A DNA stretch of 64,000 bases from RI-153 sp963721725 (GCA_963721725.1 CAVRLX010000009.1:626494-690493), one strand, 5' to 3'. Shown: positions 50,474 through 60,480, counted from the stretch's first letter. Numbers and translations are program-made. Notes: a model not told the origin generated them from the sequence alone.

Positions 50474-52660
50474 ATGTCACCGACTCGATTTCCCCCCAGT
50501 GCGCCAGCAATTATCCATAATCTCGGCATCTATCGGCTGCGCGGCTTCAGCGGACGCAAAGCCCAACTGCACCAACTCCACCCCTGGCTCACAGGCCATC
50601 AACCCGCGCTTGCCATCAGCGGCGGCCAGGGCAACGGCAAGAGCACGCTGGCAACCGCGGCAGCCTGGAACAACATCCACCACTTTGCCGACGGCGTGAT
50701 CTGGGTGGGGCCAGCCGGCCGCGACCGCTTCCGCCTCTATGACATTGTGCGTACAATGGACACGCTGCTGGGCACAACCTTGACGCGTGTCAGCGAAGAG
50801 CGCTGGGGCATTGGCATTCTGGAGCAACTCTATCGGCGCAAACGGCTGCTGATCCTCGACGAACTCTCCGGGGCGTTGGACGAAGAATTGGATATTTTGG
50901 TCGAGATTATCGGCCATCTGAAAGATTCCGGCGGACAGTCGCACATTTTGCTGATTGACCGCGACATCCACCCGCAGGTATTGCAATTGGTGGGGGATCA
51001 TCACCTGCCCCTGCACGGTCTCTTGCTGGAAGAGTCGGTGGAATTTATACACAAGCGCGCCCCGGCTGCCGTGCGCGACACCGCTGTGCGTCATATCGAA
51101 CCGCTCTATCAACAGACGGCAGGCCGCCCCTTAGGAATGCGCCTGAGCCTGGGGCTGCTGCTCGACTATGGCAATTGGGATGAAGTTGAGGGTGTGTTGA
51201 CGGAGTTGCCGCATAACCCCGATGGCGCTGTGCAGATCAGCGCGCTGGCGGCCTTTGCCGTGGAAAATTTCGCGGCATTCTGGCCGCAGGCCGGCCCCCT
51301 ATTGGATCGGCTGGTCAGCGCGGCGGGCGGGGCTTCGTTCAACGCCCTGCGCCAGCTTTTCTGGGATGATCTTGGCCCGGAGGACGAACTCAACGAAACC
51401 CGCCAGGGCCTGTTGGATCGTGCCCTGGTCGAGGACAACTACGTCAGCCAGCGTGTGGTGGTGCAGCCCGTGGTGCGGCGCTATCTGGCCCAGGGCGCGG
51501 CCATGCTCGGCGAAACCTGGAACCGTGTCCACGCCGCCTACTATCTGCGGCTAGTGCGGCGCTATGAGGAGGTGCCCCTGGATCTGTGGAAAGAGATCGA
51601 CCCGGAATGGGGCAACATCCACCTGGGCGCCGATTGGGTCGCCGAACGTATCGAACGGTTGTGGCATCGCCCGGCATTGGATCTGGTGCGCGAACCGCTG
51701 GAACAGACCGGGCTGCCCACCTTGCCCATTCACTTTAAGCGCATCACCGACGATCTGCGCCTTGCCCGCGACTATGCCCTGGCCCTGGCCCACTATGCCT
51801 TTTGGCGACATCCGCCGGGGATTTTGCGCTGGCTGGCGGCGGGCGCTGTCGCTTCGTTGGCGTTGGGCGATCTGCGCGACTATGGCTGGCTGCTTGCCGA
51901 TATTGGGCGGCAACTCTTTTTTACCGGCGAAGTCGAAGCCGCCGTGGATTGGCTGCGCCGTGCGCGCCGCATCTTTGACGAACATGACATGCTCATGGAA
52001 TTGGCCTACGTTCACACCGATCTGGGCACTTCTCTGCGCGTGCTGGACGAGCCGCGCCAGGCCCTGGAACATTTTGGCTTGGCCTTTGAGGCGGTGGCCC
52101 AACTTGGCGATCTGCGTTCGCTAACCGCGGCCTATATTAACCTGGGCAGCGCCTATTTCCGCCTAAACAACTATGAAAAATCGGTCTCGGAACTTTCCAA
52201 AGCGCTGCGTATCGCCGTGCGCACGGGCAACACACACATGATCGGCAGTGCCTATAACAACATCGGTTTGGCCTTGGAAGCAATCGATCGGTTTGAAGAG
52301 GCTCAGAACGCCTATAAACAGGCTCTGGCTGTCTTTGAGCAGATCAACGATGACACAGGCATTAGCACCTGTTACAACAATTTGGGATCGGTCTCCTATG
52401 CCCGCCAAAATTATACGGAAGCGCTGGAATGGTATGAGAAAGATTTGGCCCTTTCCGACCGACGCGGCACCTGGATGGACAAGGCAGCTACCCTGCATAA
52501 CCTAGGTCACGTGGCTCTGGAACAGCAAACCCTGCCCCAGTCGCTGGCCTACTTTGCGCGTAGCCAAGAACTGTATGCCGCTTTCCAACTAACTGAGTAC
52601 ATTCAAGAAGAAGGTGAGATGCAGGAACATATCCGCGCGCTCATGCAAGAGCGCCGTTAG
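50474..52660 (+). CDS. STAND-class NTPase (NB-ARC-like) with C-terminal TPRs
   Basis: 728 aa, no frame break. N-terminal FSGRKAQL lead-in, Walker A GGQGNGKST (50-58), Walker B RLLILDELSG, and an NB-ARC-type GRPLGMRLSLGLLLDYG motif. A winged-helix region (LVEDNYVSQRVVVQPVVRRYLAQG) follows, then seven or more TPR units from about residue 430 (for example AYNNIGLALEAIDRFEEAQNAY). STAND proteins are ATP switches that assemble on ligand binding. There is no fused effector, so the small Rossmann protein or other operon partners may provide it. The same operon holds a DASS transporter and another TPR protein. Target unknown. Confidence 0.88.
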   Translation: MSPTRFPPSAPAIIHNLGIYRLRGFSGRKAQLHQLHPWLTGHQPALAISGGQGNGKSTLATAAAWNNIHHFADGVIWVGPAGRDRFRLYDIVRTMDTLLGTTLTRVSEERWGIGILEQLYRRKRLLILDELSGALDEELDILVEIIGHLKDSGGQSHILLIDRDIHPQVLQLVGDHHLPLHGLLLEESVEFIHKRAPAAVRDTAVRHIEPLYQQTAGRPLGMRLSLGLLLDYGNWDEVEGVLTELPHNPDGAVQISALAAFAVENFAAFWPQAGPLLDRLVSAAGGASFNALRQLFWDDLGPEDELNETRQGLLDRALVEDNYVSQRVVVQPVVRRYLAQGAAMLGETWNRVHAAYYLRLVRRYEEVPLDLWKEIDPEWGNIHLGADWVAERIERLWHRPALDLVREPLEQTGLPTLPIHFKRITDDLRLARDYALALAHYAFWRHPPGILRWLAAGAVASLALGDLRDYGWLLADIGRQLFFTGEVEAAVDWLRRARRIFDEHDMLMELAYVHTDLGTSLRVLDEPRQALEHFGLAFEAVAQLGDLRSLTAAYINLGSAYFRLNNYEKSVSELSKALRIAVRTGNTHMIGSAYNNIGLALEAIDRFEEAQNAYKQALAVFEQINDDTGISTCYNNLGSVSYARQNYTEALEWYEKDLALSDRRGTWMDKAATLHNLGHVALEQQTLPQSLAYFARSQELYAAFQLTEYIQEEGEMQEHIRALMQERR

Positions 52661-52830
52661 CCATGTAGTCCACGACGGCGTAAATGAGTCCACAGTCATT
52701 GCACGGGTTCAAGTTCTATATGTGACTTGTCCGTTAAAAAAAATCCCCAATTTCGCTCTTTTTTTCCACTATTTTGTGTCCCTCCCAACAAACTCTAACA
52801 AAAAACTTATAATTTCATAGGCTTTTGGTC

Positions 52831-52859
52831 TTGCCAAGCCTTCGAAAGTGGGTTATAGT
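52831..52859 (+). promoter_or_regulatory. Sigma-70-type promoter of groESL
   Basis: TTGCCA (52831-52836), 17-bp spacer, TATAGT (52854-52859); transcription should start about 52866, right at the CIRCE operator. The AT-rich stretch 52661-52830 between the NTPase gene and this promoter shows no gene. Confidence 0.8.
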
Positions 52860-52868
52860 AACGCTTGG

Positions 52869-52895
52869 TTAGCACTCAGGTGCATAGAGTGCTAA
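52869..52895 (+). promoter_or_regulatory. CIRCE operator (HrcA site)
   Basis: TTAGCACTC - 9 nt - GAGTGCTAA, a perfect match to the CIRCE consensus. It predicts repression of groESL by HrcA and release on heat or folding stress. hrcA itself is not in the window. Confidence 0.97.
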
Positions 52896-52980
52896 CCGCT
52901 TTTTAGGTCGATTGCCGGGAGTCCCGTCTCCCAGCGAGTTTATTAAGTCAATTTGCAGTTACATTTAAGGAGGATCTTCC

Positions 52981-53271
52981 ATGAATCTGAAACCACTGGG
53001 CGACCGTCTGGTTGCCAAGCCGTTGGAGCAAGAAGAGAAGACTGCGTCGGGCATTATTCTGCCGGAGAGTGCGAAAGAGAAACCACAACAGGCTGAGGTG
53101 CTGGCGGTTGGCCCTGGCACCCGCGACGAAGATGGTGATCGCGTCTCGATGGATGTTAAAGTTGGCGACATTGTTCTATACGCCAAATATTCCGGCACCA
53201 ATGTCAAGCTCAATGGGTCAGAATATCTGATTCTCAAAGAGAGCGATGTTCTGGCGATTGTCGAGAAGTAA
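52981..53271 (+). CDS. groES: Co-chaperonin GroES
   Basis: 96 aa, full length. MNLKPLGDRLVAKPLEQEEKT, mobile loop TASGIILPESAKEKP, GDIVLYAKYSGTNVKLNG and YLILKESDVLAIVEK are all present. AAGGAGG lies 9 nt before the ATG. It caps GroEL. First gene of the CIRCE-controlled operon. Confidence 0.98.
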   Translation: MNLKPLGDRLVAKPLEQEEKTASGIILPESAKEKPQQAEVLAVGPGTRDEDGDRVSMDVKVGDIVLYAKYSGTNVKLNGSEYLILKESDVLAIVEK

Positions 53272-53333
53272 GCGACACCCTCTTTCCTAATTTTTTTCGA
53301 TTTGTAATCGAACCGCTAAGGAGTGCATAACCT

Positions 53334-54982
53334 ATGGCAAAGCAAATAATTTTTGAAGAAGAAGCACGACGTAGTCTGAAAATTGGCGTGGATGCCCTCG
53401 CCAATGCTGTCAAGACCACCCTCGGCCCCAAGGGGCGCAATGTGGCTCTGGACAAAAAATGGGGCAGCCCCACCGTCACCCACGACGGCGTGACCGTGGC
53501 CAAGGAAATTGAACTGGAAGATCCGTTCCGAGAACATGGGCGCCCAACTGTTGAAGGAAGCCGCCACCAAGACCAATGATGTGGCTGGCGACGGCACCAC
53601 CACCGCCACCGTGCTGGCCCAGGCTATTGTCACCGAAGGTCTGAAGAACGTGACCGCCGGCGCCAACCCCATGCTGCTCAAGCGTGGTATTGAAGCAGGC
53701 CGCGACGCCATTGTCGGCTGCCCTGCGCAAGTCGGCCACCCAAGTTTCGGGCAAGGCCGAGATCGCCCAGGTTGCCAGCATCTCCGCTGCTGACAAGCAG
53801 ATCGGTGAGTTGATCGCCGAAGTGATGGACAAGGTTGGCAAAGATGGTGTCATCACCGTTGAGGAGAGCAAGGGTCTGGAATTCGAGACCGAATACGTCG
53901 AGGGTATGCAACTTGACCGTGGCTACCTCAGCCCCTACTTCGTCACCAGCTCCGAGCGCATGGAAGCTGTGATCGAAAGCCCCTATATGTTGATCACCGA
54001 CAAGAAAATTAGCAGCGCTCAGGACATCGTCCCCATTCTGGAGAAACTGGTCCAGGTTGGCAAGCGTGATATGGTCATTGTCGCCGAGGATGTAGACGGC
54101 GAAGCCCTGGCTACCCTGGTGCTGAACAAGCTGCGTGGCATGTTCAATGCCCTGGCTATCAAGGCCCCTGGCTTTGGCGACCGCCGCAAGGCTATGCTGC
54201 GTGATATTGCTGTGCTGACCGGTGGTCAGGTCATCACCGAGGAATTGGGCCGCAAGCTCGAAACCGCAACCCTGGCCGACCTCGGCCGCGCCGACAAGAT
54301 TGTCAGCACCAAAGACACCACCACCTTTGTCGGTGGCGCTGGCGATAGCGTTGCAATCAAGGGGCGCATTGATGAGATCCGTGCCGAGATCGACGCCAGC
54401 ACCAGCGATTACGACCGCGAGAAGCTGCAAGAACGCCTGGCGAAACTGGCCGGCGGTGTGGCGATTATCCGCGTGGGTGCTGCCACCGAGACCGAACTGA
54501 AAGAAAAGAAACACCGCGTGGAAGACGCCCTGAGCGCCACCCGCGCCGCCGTGGAAGAAGGCATTGTGCCCGGCGGTGGTGTGGCCCTGATTAACGCCAT
54601 CCCCGCGCTGGACAGTGTGGAAGGGCTGGAAGGCGATGCTGCCACCGGTCTGAAGATTCTGCGCCGCGCTCTTGAGGAGCCGATGCGCATGATCGCCACC
54701 AACGCTGGGCTGGATGGCCCCGTGGTCATCGAGCGTGTGCGTGCTCTTCATGCCGAAGGCAAGAAGACCACTGGCTACGACGTGATCGAAAACGGCTACG
54801 TTGACATGCTGGAAGCCGGTATCATTGACCCGGTCAAGGTTACGCGCAGCGCCGTCGAGAATGCTGCTTCTATCGCAGCCATGATTCTCACCACGGCTGC
54901 CCTGATCACCGACATCCCCGAGGCCGAGAAGGCCATGCCGGGTGGCGGCGGCGGCGACATGGGCATGGGCGGCATGATGTAG
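53334..54982 (+). CDS. groEL: Chaperonin GroEL, two frame breaks
   Basis: 548 aa after removing two bases, the usual length. One extra C at 53528-53529 (DPF|ENMGAQLLKEAA) and one extra G at 53716-53717 (DAIV|AALRKSATQV). Family motifs TTLGPKGRNVALDK, AGDGTTTATVLAQAI and the GGGGGDMGMGGMM tail. An ATP-driven folding chamber with GroES. Such a gene should not be dead, so these breaks argue for sequence errors. The terminator at 55021 follows. The long antisense frame over this gene is a shadow. Confidence 0.97.
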
Positions 54983-55020
54983 TCTGAGCTTGCTCAGATA
55001 CGATTGTTTCTCTTGATTAA

Positions 55021-55057
55021 AGGGACCGGGGGCTTGCCTCCGGTCTCTTTTTGTTTT
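55021..55057 (+). terminator. Intrinsic terminator after groEL
   Basis: AGGGACCGGGGGC / TT / GCCTCCGGTCTCT with two wobble pairs, followed by TTTTGTTTTT. Confidence 0.9.
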
Positions 55058-55148
55058 TGAGGGGACACCTTCCATGACGCCCTGTGTGGGGGTGTGGTAA
55101 AATGGGCGAGAAATGTTTTGGCAGATGTACATACAAAGTGGGGACGAG

Positions 55149-55355
55149 ATGGCGATTGTACAAAATCCAGAGATTTTGCGAGGCAAGCCTATTGTAGCAG
55201 GCACACGCATTCCGGTCTCTCTTGTGCTTAATTTGCTGGCCAATGGTTATTCCTTTGAACGTATTATGGAAGCATATCCCCATTTGTCTCATGAGCAGAT
55301 TAAAGAATGCCTGGTCTATGCCAGTAGGCGGTTGGCAGGCGAAGAGACTCTATGA
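55149..55355 (+). CDS. DUF433 putative antitoxin
   Basis: 68 aa from the ATG at 55149. Pattern NPEILRGKPIVAGTRIPVSLVLNLLANGYSFERIMEAYPHLS is the DUF433 winged-helix motif. DUF433 genes usually precede DUF5615 PIN-like genes and are taken as DNA-binding antitoxins. That partner lies directly downstream, about 35 bp away, in the same order. Confidence 0.85.
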   Translation: MAIVQNPEILRGKPIVAGTRIPVSLVLNLLANGYSFERIMEAYPHLSHEQIKECLVYASRRLAGEETL

Positions 55356-55389
55356 ATTGTCTGAGGCAGCGTAGTGAGCCAAACGGTGC

Positions 55390-55746
55390 TTGCTCTTGGA
55401 TGAAAATCTATCGCCAGAAACCGTCAGTGCTTTACAAAGACAAAGATATAACGCTGTTTGGTTGACAGATTTTGTTCCGTTGGGCTCGACAGATGCCCAA
55501 ATTGCTGCCGCAGCTATGAAGGCTAATGCCATCATCGTGACGCAGGATCTCGATTTTGCCGAACTTTTTTACTTCAACAGCGCACAGCCAGTTGGAACTA
55601 TTGTACTACGGTTGCGCGATTCAAACTGTTGAACGCGTCACCGCTCGGCTGCTTGAATTTCTGGAAATGGCGCGACAATCGTCAGTTAGACTTGACCAGA
55701 TGCACTTTTTATTGTCGAAGAGACACGCTATCGAGTTCGTAAATAA
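55390..55746 (+). CDS. DUF5615 PIN-like putative toxin, two frame breaks
   Basis: About 118 aa if corrected. LLLDENLSPETV and VWLTDFVPLGSTDAQIAAAAMKANAIIVTQDLDFAEL match the DUF5615/Mut7-C-like PIN fold, with Asp residues for metal. As read it stops at 55632; one extra base near 55605 (VLRL|AIQTVERVTARLLEFLE) and one missing base near 55700 restore ALFIVEETRYRVRK and a stop at 55746, 3 bp before mnmA. The start (TTG at 55390) is uncertain. Either sequence errors or a decayed toxin. Confidence 0.7.
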
Positions 55747-55749
55747 GTC

Positions 55750-56900
55750 ATGACCAAGCATCTCAAATCCCCCCAAGAAACCACCGTCGTCGTCGCCATG
55801 AGCGGCGGCGTGGATAGCTCTGTGGCTGCGGCCTTGCTCGTGGAGCAGGGCTATACCTGCATTGGCGTGATGATGCGGCTGTGGGCCGAAACCGGCAGCG
55901 GCGAAGGATCGTCCAACAAGTGCTGTAGCCTGGAAAGCGTCAATGATGCACGGCGCGTGGCCGACGAATTGGGGATTCCCTTTTATTTGATCAACGTCGA
56001 GCAGCCGTTTAAGCAGAATGTGGTTGACTTTTTCGTTGAAGGCTACAGCCAGGGGCTTGACGCCCAACCCATGCATGGCCTGTAATCGCCACATCCGCTT
56101 TGACTATCTGCTCAACTATGCACGCCGGCTGGGGGCCGATTACTTGGCAACCGGCCACTATGCGCGCCTGCGTCGTCAGCCCGATGGCACGGTGCATCTG
56201 CTCAGGGGTGTGGACGATCACAAAGATCAGTCCTATGTGCTCAGTGTCATGGGGCAGGCGGAGTTGCAAGATGTTCTCTTCCCCATTGGCGATTATCCCA
56301 AGCCAGAGGTGCGTCGCATTGCCGCTGCGCGCGGATTGCCCATTGCCAGCAAGCATGATTCGATGGATCTCTGCTTCATTGCCGATGATGATTACAGGCG
56401 CTTCTTGCAGGATTGGGCCACCAATGCCATGCAGCCCGGCGAAATTGTGGATCGCCGCGGCACGGTGCTGGGTCGCCACGAAGGATTGCCCAACTACACC
56501 ATTGGACAGCGCAAAGGGCTTAGGCTTAAGCGGCACAGGCGCGCCCCTGTATGTGATCGAACTGGACAGCACACACAATCAGTTGGTGGTGGGCACGCTG
56601 GACGAACTGGGGCAGAGTGAGTTGCTGGCCGTGGGCGTCAACTGGACGTTGGACACGCCCGTTGCCGACGGGACAGCCGCCCAATGCAAGATCCGCTATC
56701 GTGCCCAACCCGCGCCGTGTACGCTGCACCCCGAAACCGCCGACCGTGTACGCGTGCGCTTTGCAGAGCCACTGCGCGACATTACACCAGGGCAGGGCGC
56801 GGTTTTTTATGACGGCGATCTCTGCCTCGGCGGCGGTATGATTGCCAAAGAAGCCAAGACGGTTGACGATCTGCCGGTCTTTGAGTTAACAATCGCTTAA
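55750..56900 (+). CDS. mnmA: tRNA 2-thiouridylase MnmA, two frame breaks
   Basis: 382 aa after removing two bases. P-loop MSGGVDSSVAAALL, first catalytic Cys in LTPNPCMACNRHIRF, ATGHYARL, and second Cys region KHDSMDLCFIADDDYRRFL. Breaks: one extra G in GGGG at 56052-56055 and one in GGG at 56516-56518 (TIGQRKG|LGLSGTG). It thiolates U34 of tRNA-Lys/Glu/Gln using sulphur from a cysteine desulfurase. Essential or near-essential, again suggesting sequence errors. Confidence 0.95.
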
Positions 56901-56956
56901 AAGAGATTGGGCAATTAGCAGTGCGCCAATCCCCCATCTCTTTATCTCTCCAAGCT

Positions 56957-57232
56957 ATGAACGCACTTCTCAACCCAACCATCCTTTTCGCCCTGGTTCT
57001 GGGCGTTGGCTATGCTGCCCTTTTCCACCTGTGGACGGGGCGCACGCTGCGCGATTTGGCCGTCTATTTGTTGGCCTCGTTCGTCGGCGTTGGGCTGGGC
57101 CAATGGATCGGCCAAATTGGGGGCTTGGATTTTCTGCGTATCGGGCAACTTCACATACTGGAAACCACTGTGGGCGCATTGTTGGCCCTGATTCTTGTTC
57201 GCACCCTTCACCCCGAAAGGAGCCTCTCTTGA
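56957..57232 (+). CDS. Small three-TM membrane protein of unknown function
   Basis: 91 aa from the ATG at 56957. Three hydrophobic segments with a glycine-rich face (LLASFVGVGLGQWIGQIGGL). No family recognised. The next gene starts within its stop (TTGA overlap), so they form a translationally coupled pair. Confidence 0.6.
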   Translation: MNALLNPTILFALVLGVGYAALFHLWTGRTLRDLAVYLLASFVGVGLGQWIGQIGGLDFLRIGQLHILETTVGALLALILVRTLHPERSLS

Positions 57233-57585
57233 TTAGCGCAACCATTCGCGATATTGCCATTATCATTGTCGCCATTGAGACAATCTTTATTCATGCTTTG
57301 TTGATCATCCTTGTTTGGCAGATCTGGAAGTTGATCAAACTGATCCAGACCGAGATCAAGCCAATTTTGGAGGACACCAAAGAGACCATCGGAACCGTGC
57401 GCGGTACAGCCGATTTTGTCAGCAATAATGTCGTCGATCCTATGGTCAAAAGCAGCAGTCGTCTGGCTGGTTTCCGCCAGACCATGCGCACGCTCCAAAG
57501 TGAGATCACGGGCAACATGCGCTCGACTAGTCCAATTGTGCGACCGTCCTCGCGCCCGCCCACGCCGCCCACCGCCACACCTTAA
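57229..57585 (+). CDS. Small membrane protein with coiled tail (DUF948-like look)
   Basis: 118 aa from the TTG at 57229, supported by AAAGGAG 8 nt upstream. One or two TM segments (IAIIIVAIETIFIHALLIILVWQIW), then an amphipathic helix IQTEIKPILEDTKETIGTVRGTADFVSNN as in DUF948/YtxH-type proteins, and a Ser/Pro-rich end. Overlaps the previous gene by 4 nt. Function unknown. Confidence 0.6.
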   Translation: MISATIRDIAIIIVAIETIFIHALLIILVWQIWKLIKLIQTEIKPILEDTKETIGTVRGTADFVSNNVVDPMVKSSSRLAGFRQTMRTLQSEITGNMRSTSPIVRPSSRPPTPPTATP

Positions 57586-57600
57586 ACGTTTTTTGCGCGC

Positions 57601-58833
57601 ATGAAACTGCTCTACTTTTCTCCCCACGCCTCTGTTTGGCCTGCACAAATCGAGGCGATGCGCGCCCGCCTGGGTGCGCCGCACAATCCACACTTGCTGC
57701 CCGAACACTTTCTCAAAGTGGTTTTGCCCAAACTGGGCGGTCACATCGCCGAGATTCAAGAGGATGGCAAGGAGATAGGCTATGCCATCCTCTTTCCGCG
57801 TGGCCTGGAAAATCAGCGCAAAGAGTACACAGCGCGCTATCATGCCTTGCCGGGGGCCGCACCGCTTCCGCCTGCGGCCCTCACCCATCTTGTCGAGACT
57901 GAATTACAGGCCGGCGTCTTCTTTTATGATCCCGCCAAGCCAAAGCACTATGCTGCGGGTCATCACCCCAGCGCTGGATCGGATTTTGGCGCTCCTGACG
58001 CCGAGGAAGCCGAAGCCATGCGGCGTTTGCAGCAACAGGTCTGGGGCAATCCGCCCGATCTGCTCTATCCGGCGGATCTGCACAGCGTTGAGTTTCGGTT
58101 GGCGACCTCGCTTGTGGTCCGCGATGGCGGCGTGCCCGTGGGCTTCCTCTTTGGTTTCTACAAATTTGGGGGGTTTGACTTGCCATCCCTCTGGCACAAC
58201 TCCCTCAACGGGGATCTTCGCATTGAATCGCAGACCATGGGCGTGTTGCCCAGCCAGCGCGGCCGCGCCATCGGCTTTACGCTGAAACAGAGGCAGGCAG
58301 AAAAAGCGCAGCGCGAAGGTATCGACATCATTAACTGGACCGCCGATCCGTTGCTTTTTACCAATGCAGTTTTGAATTTCTCCAAGCTGCGTGCGGTGGC
58401 TCTACACTTTCACCCGGCGCTCTATGCACTGCAAAACGATCTTAACCGTCTGCCTGCTTCGCGCCTTAGTCTGACCTGGTTTGTGGGCAGCGAACGTGTG
58501 CGATCCATCCAGCCGGAGGATCGGACGGGGTTGATTAATCTGGCCGAACGCAGGCAGATTGCCCGTGTGAATGAGGACATAAACAGGACAGATTTTGCGA
58601 TCACCGAGCCGGTGATCGCCATTGAGATCCCCGCCGATTGGTACACGCTTCAGCACGCCGATCTAGAGGCTGCTCAGCGCTGGCGAACCCTCACTGACCG
58701 TCTTTTCGCCCATTATATTGGCCCTGAACTGGGGCAATATGCGATTACTGCCGCGGGTGTGGATGGAACTCGTCGCTATCTCGTGGCTGAACGTGTGGAC
58801 GATGGGCTAGTTGAGCGGTTGCTTCGCCCCTAA
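57601..58833 (+). CDS. GNAT-superfamily-like acetyltransferase (COG3375 type)
   Basis: 410 aa. The core resembles the COG3375 predicted acetyltransferases: LVVRDGGVPVGFLFGFYKF, SQTMGVLPSQRGRAIGFTLKQRQAEKA (acyl-CoA-binding Q/R-x-x-G-x-G/A-like stretch) and INWTADPLLFTNAVLNFSKLRAVA. An extra 120-residue N-terminal region and 130-residue C-terminal region are unassigned. Substrate unknown. Confidence 0.75.
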   Translation: MKLLYFSPHASVWPAQIEAMRARLGAPHNPHLLPEHFLKVVLPKLGGHIAEIQEDGKEIGYAILFPRGLENQRKEYTARYHALPGAAPLPPAALTHLVETELQAGVFFYDPAKPKHYAAGHHPSAGSDFGAPDAEEAEAMRRLQQQVWGNPPDLLYPADLHSVEFRLATSLVVRDGGVPVGFLFGFYKFGGFDLPSLWHNSLNGDLRIESQTMGVLPSQRGRAIGFTLKQRQAEKAQREGIDIINWTADPLLFTNAVLNFSKLRAVALHFHPALYALQNDLNRLPASRLSLTWFVGSERVRSIQPEDRTGLINLAERRQIARVNEDINRTDFAITEPVIAIEIPADWYTLQHADLEAAQRWRTLTDRLFAHYIGPELGQYAITAAGVDGTRRYLVAERVDDGLVERLLRP

Positions 58834-59112
58834 ACTTTCCTACGGCTGGCACTCTGCTCTCGTTTCCTTGTTTGTCGAATCCTCAGAGTTATGTTGTAAT
58901 GGTTGTATAAAGTTACCTCCCCACCCTTTTCGCCGTTTTCTAGATTCAACTTTATCAGATGCCCTGCATCGCCTTTCCACCCGCCGTCTCTATTTGCACG
59001 CTCTCTGCCTGCACTTGCCACGAAAGGAGGAATCGCCCCGCTCACTAACTGTTTATACCTCTAAAACTTTCCATAGCCTTTTTCATTACTACACACCGGA
59101 GGAGCAAGCAAG

Positions 59113-60480
59113 ATGGGATTTCAAACATCACGACGTAACTTTCTGAGAGGCAGCCTGATGATGGCCGCAGGCGGCGTCTTGGCGGCCTGTGCCCCGGCTG
59201 CCGCCCCCAGCGGCAGTACACAGCCCAGCAGCGGCGGTGCGCCTGCCCAAGAGACAGTTGCCCTGCGTTGGGACACTTTCCGCGGCATCGGCACAGGGTG
59301 GAACGAAGAACGGATTACCACCTTCCAAGAGATGAACCCCAATGTGACTGTAGAACTGCGCCCGTTGGCTGGCTCCAGCCAGCAAGACAACTACGCCAAG
59401 ATGTACGCCGCCTTTGCCGCCAATGATCTGGGCGAGGTGATTGCCTTTGATCCGTCACACTATCAGTTCGACCGAGCCATTAGCAAAAGCATCATTATGC
59501 CTATCGACGAATTGGTGCAGTCAGACGGCACGGATCTAAGCGAATGGTACGAACTCTTTATGGGGTTACAATACTCCCAGGGTAAGTTGTACGGCTTGCC
59601 AAGCTGGGGCTGGGCCGGTCAAGATTCGCTGGTTACGAATGCCGCGCACTTCAAGGAAGCCGGGGTCGAATTGCCCGATCCTGTCGGACATGATACTTCT
59701 ATGGAGACCATCGGCGAGTGGGCGCGCAGCTTCAACCAAGAGGGTGTACGCTTTGGCTTCAACTTCCCCAATTCAGAAAGCGCTGTCTCAGTATTGTGTC
59801 GGGCTTTCAATGGCTTCTTCATCAACGAGGAAGGCACAAAATGTCTTGTGTTGGATGACGCCGGTTCGCAAGAATCGCTGCGCTGGCTCTATGACATTGC
59901 CGTCACCGATAAGGTGATGCCCGCTCCTGGCTCGATTGAAAACGCCGAATCGGCCCAGGTCGAGGGCAAGATAACCATGAACTGGGGCGGTTCGCTCAAC
60001 GTGCGCAACTTCAAACGCAACATCGAAGCGGGGAACGTTGCGCCAGAGGTGGCCGAACCGTGGCAGATCCTCTTCCCCACCCGCGAAGATGGCAAGTTCC
60101 CGTCGCAACTGCGTGGCGGCACTTGGAACATTCGCCAGGGCACAGAACATGCTACCGAAGCCTATGCCTTCCTCAAGCACATTGCCGGCAAAGAGGGCAG
60201 TGTTGGCTTCAACCTGGTGGGCGGTAACTTCGCCGCTGTGCGCCCCGATGTGGTGGCGGCGCTCATCGAGGCTGATCCGGTGCATGAATGGTTCATTCCT
60301 AACCTGGAAAACGGTATCCCGGCCCGTGCCCCGGCCAACTCGCGTGGCCGTGAGTACACCGACGCCATTACGCAATATATGCAATTGCTGACTGATCCCA
60401 ATCAGACTGTCGCCTTCGAGCAAGGTCTGCAAGATCTGCACGACGCCGTCCAGCAAGTGTTGGACATGGAACCGGCGTAG
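59113..60480 (+). CDS. Sugar ABC transporter substrate-binding lipoprotein, Tat-type signal
   Basis: 455 aa. The N-terminal TSRRNFLRGSLMMAAGGVLAAC combines a twin-arginine motif with a lipobox Cys, followed by a Ser/Gly linker. The mature part is a family-1 extracellular solute-binding protein (ETVALRWDTFRGIG, VIAFDPSHYQFDRA, LYGLPSWGWAGQD). It captures sugars or oligosaccharides outside the membrane for the two permeases downstream. GGAGGAG precedes the ATG. No ATPase gene is next to it, so a shared MsmK-type ATPase is likely. Confidence 0.92.
   Translation: MGFQTSRRNFLRGSLMMAAGGVLAACAPAAAPSGSTQPSSGGAPAQETVALRWDTFRGIGTGWNEERITTFQEMNPNVTVELRPLAGSSQQDNYAKMYAAFAANDLGEVIAFDPSHYQFDRAISKSIIMPIDELVQSDGTDLSEWYELFMGLQYSQGKLYGLPSWGWAGQDSLVTNAAHFKEAGVELPDPVGHDTSMETIGEWARSFNQEGVRFGFNFPNSESAVSVLCRAFNGFFINEEGTKCLVLDDAGSQESLRWLYDIAVTDKVMPAPGSIENAESAQVEGKITMNWGGSLNVRNFKRNIEAGNVAPEVAEPWQILFPTREDGKFPSQLRGGTWNIRQGTEHATEAYAFLKHIAGKEGSVGFNLVGGNFAAVRPDVVAALIEADPVHEWFIPNLENGIPARAPANSRGREYTDAITQYMQLLTDPNQTVAFEQGLQDLHDAVQQVLDMEPA

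Noticed and set aside
52661..52830. tRNA or small RNA gene in the AT-rich gap before groES
   Set aside because: No cloverleaf or T-loop (GGTTCRANYCC) and no hairpin worth calling.
53678..55243. 521-codon minus-strand frame over groEL
   Set aside because: Exact antisense of a conserved gene in GC-rich sequence, with no family features; low-complexity His/Gly/Ala composition is typical of a shadow.
58872..58900. Promoter TTGTCG-17-TGTAAT before the sugar importer
   Set aside because: Both boxes deviate at two positions; left out of the feature list for lack of support.
58811..59146. 111-codon frame between the GNAT and sugar-binding-protein genes
   Set aside because: Overlaps both neighbours, Cys/His-rich low-quality composition, no ribosome site; it contains the leader of the sugar importer instead.
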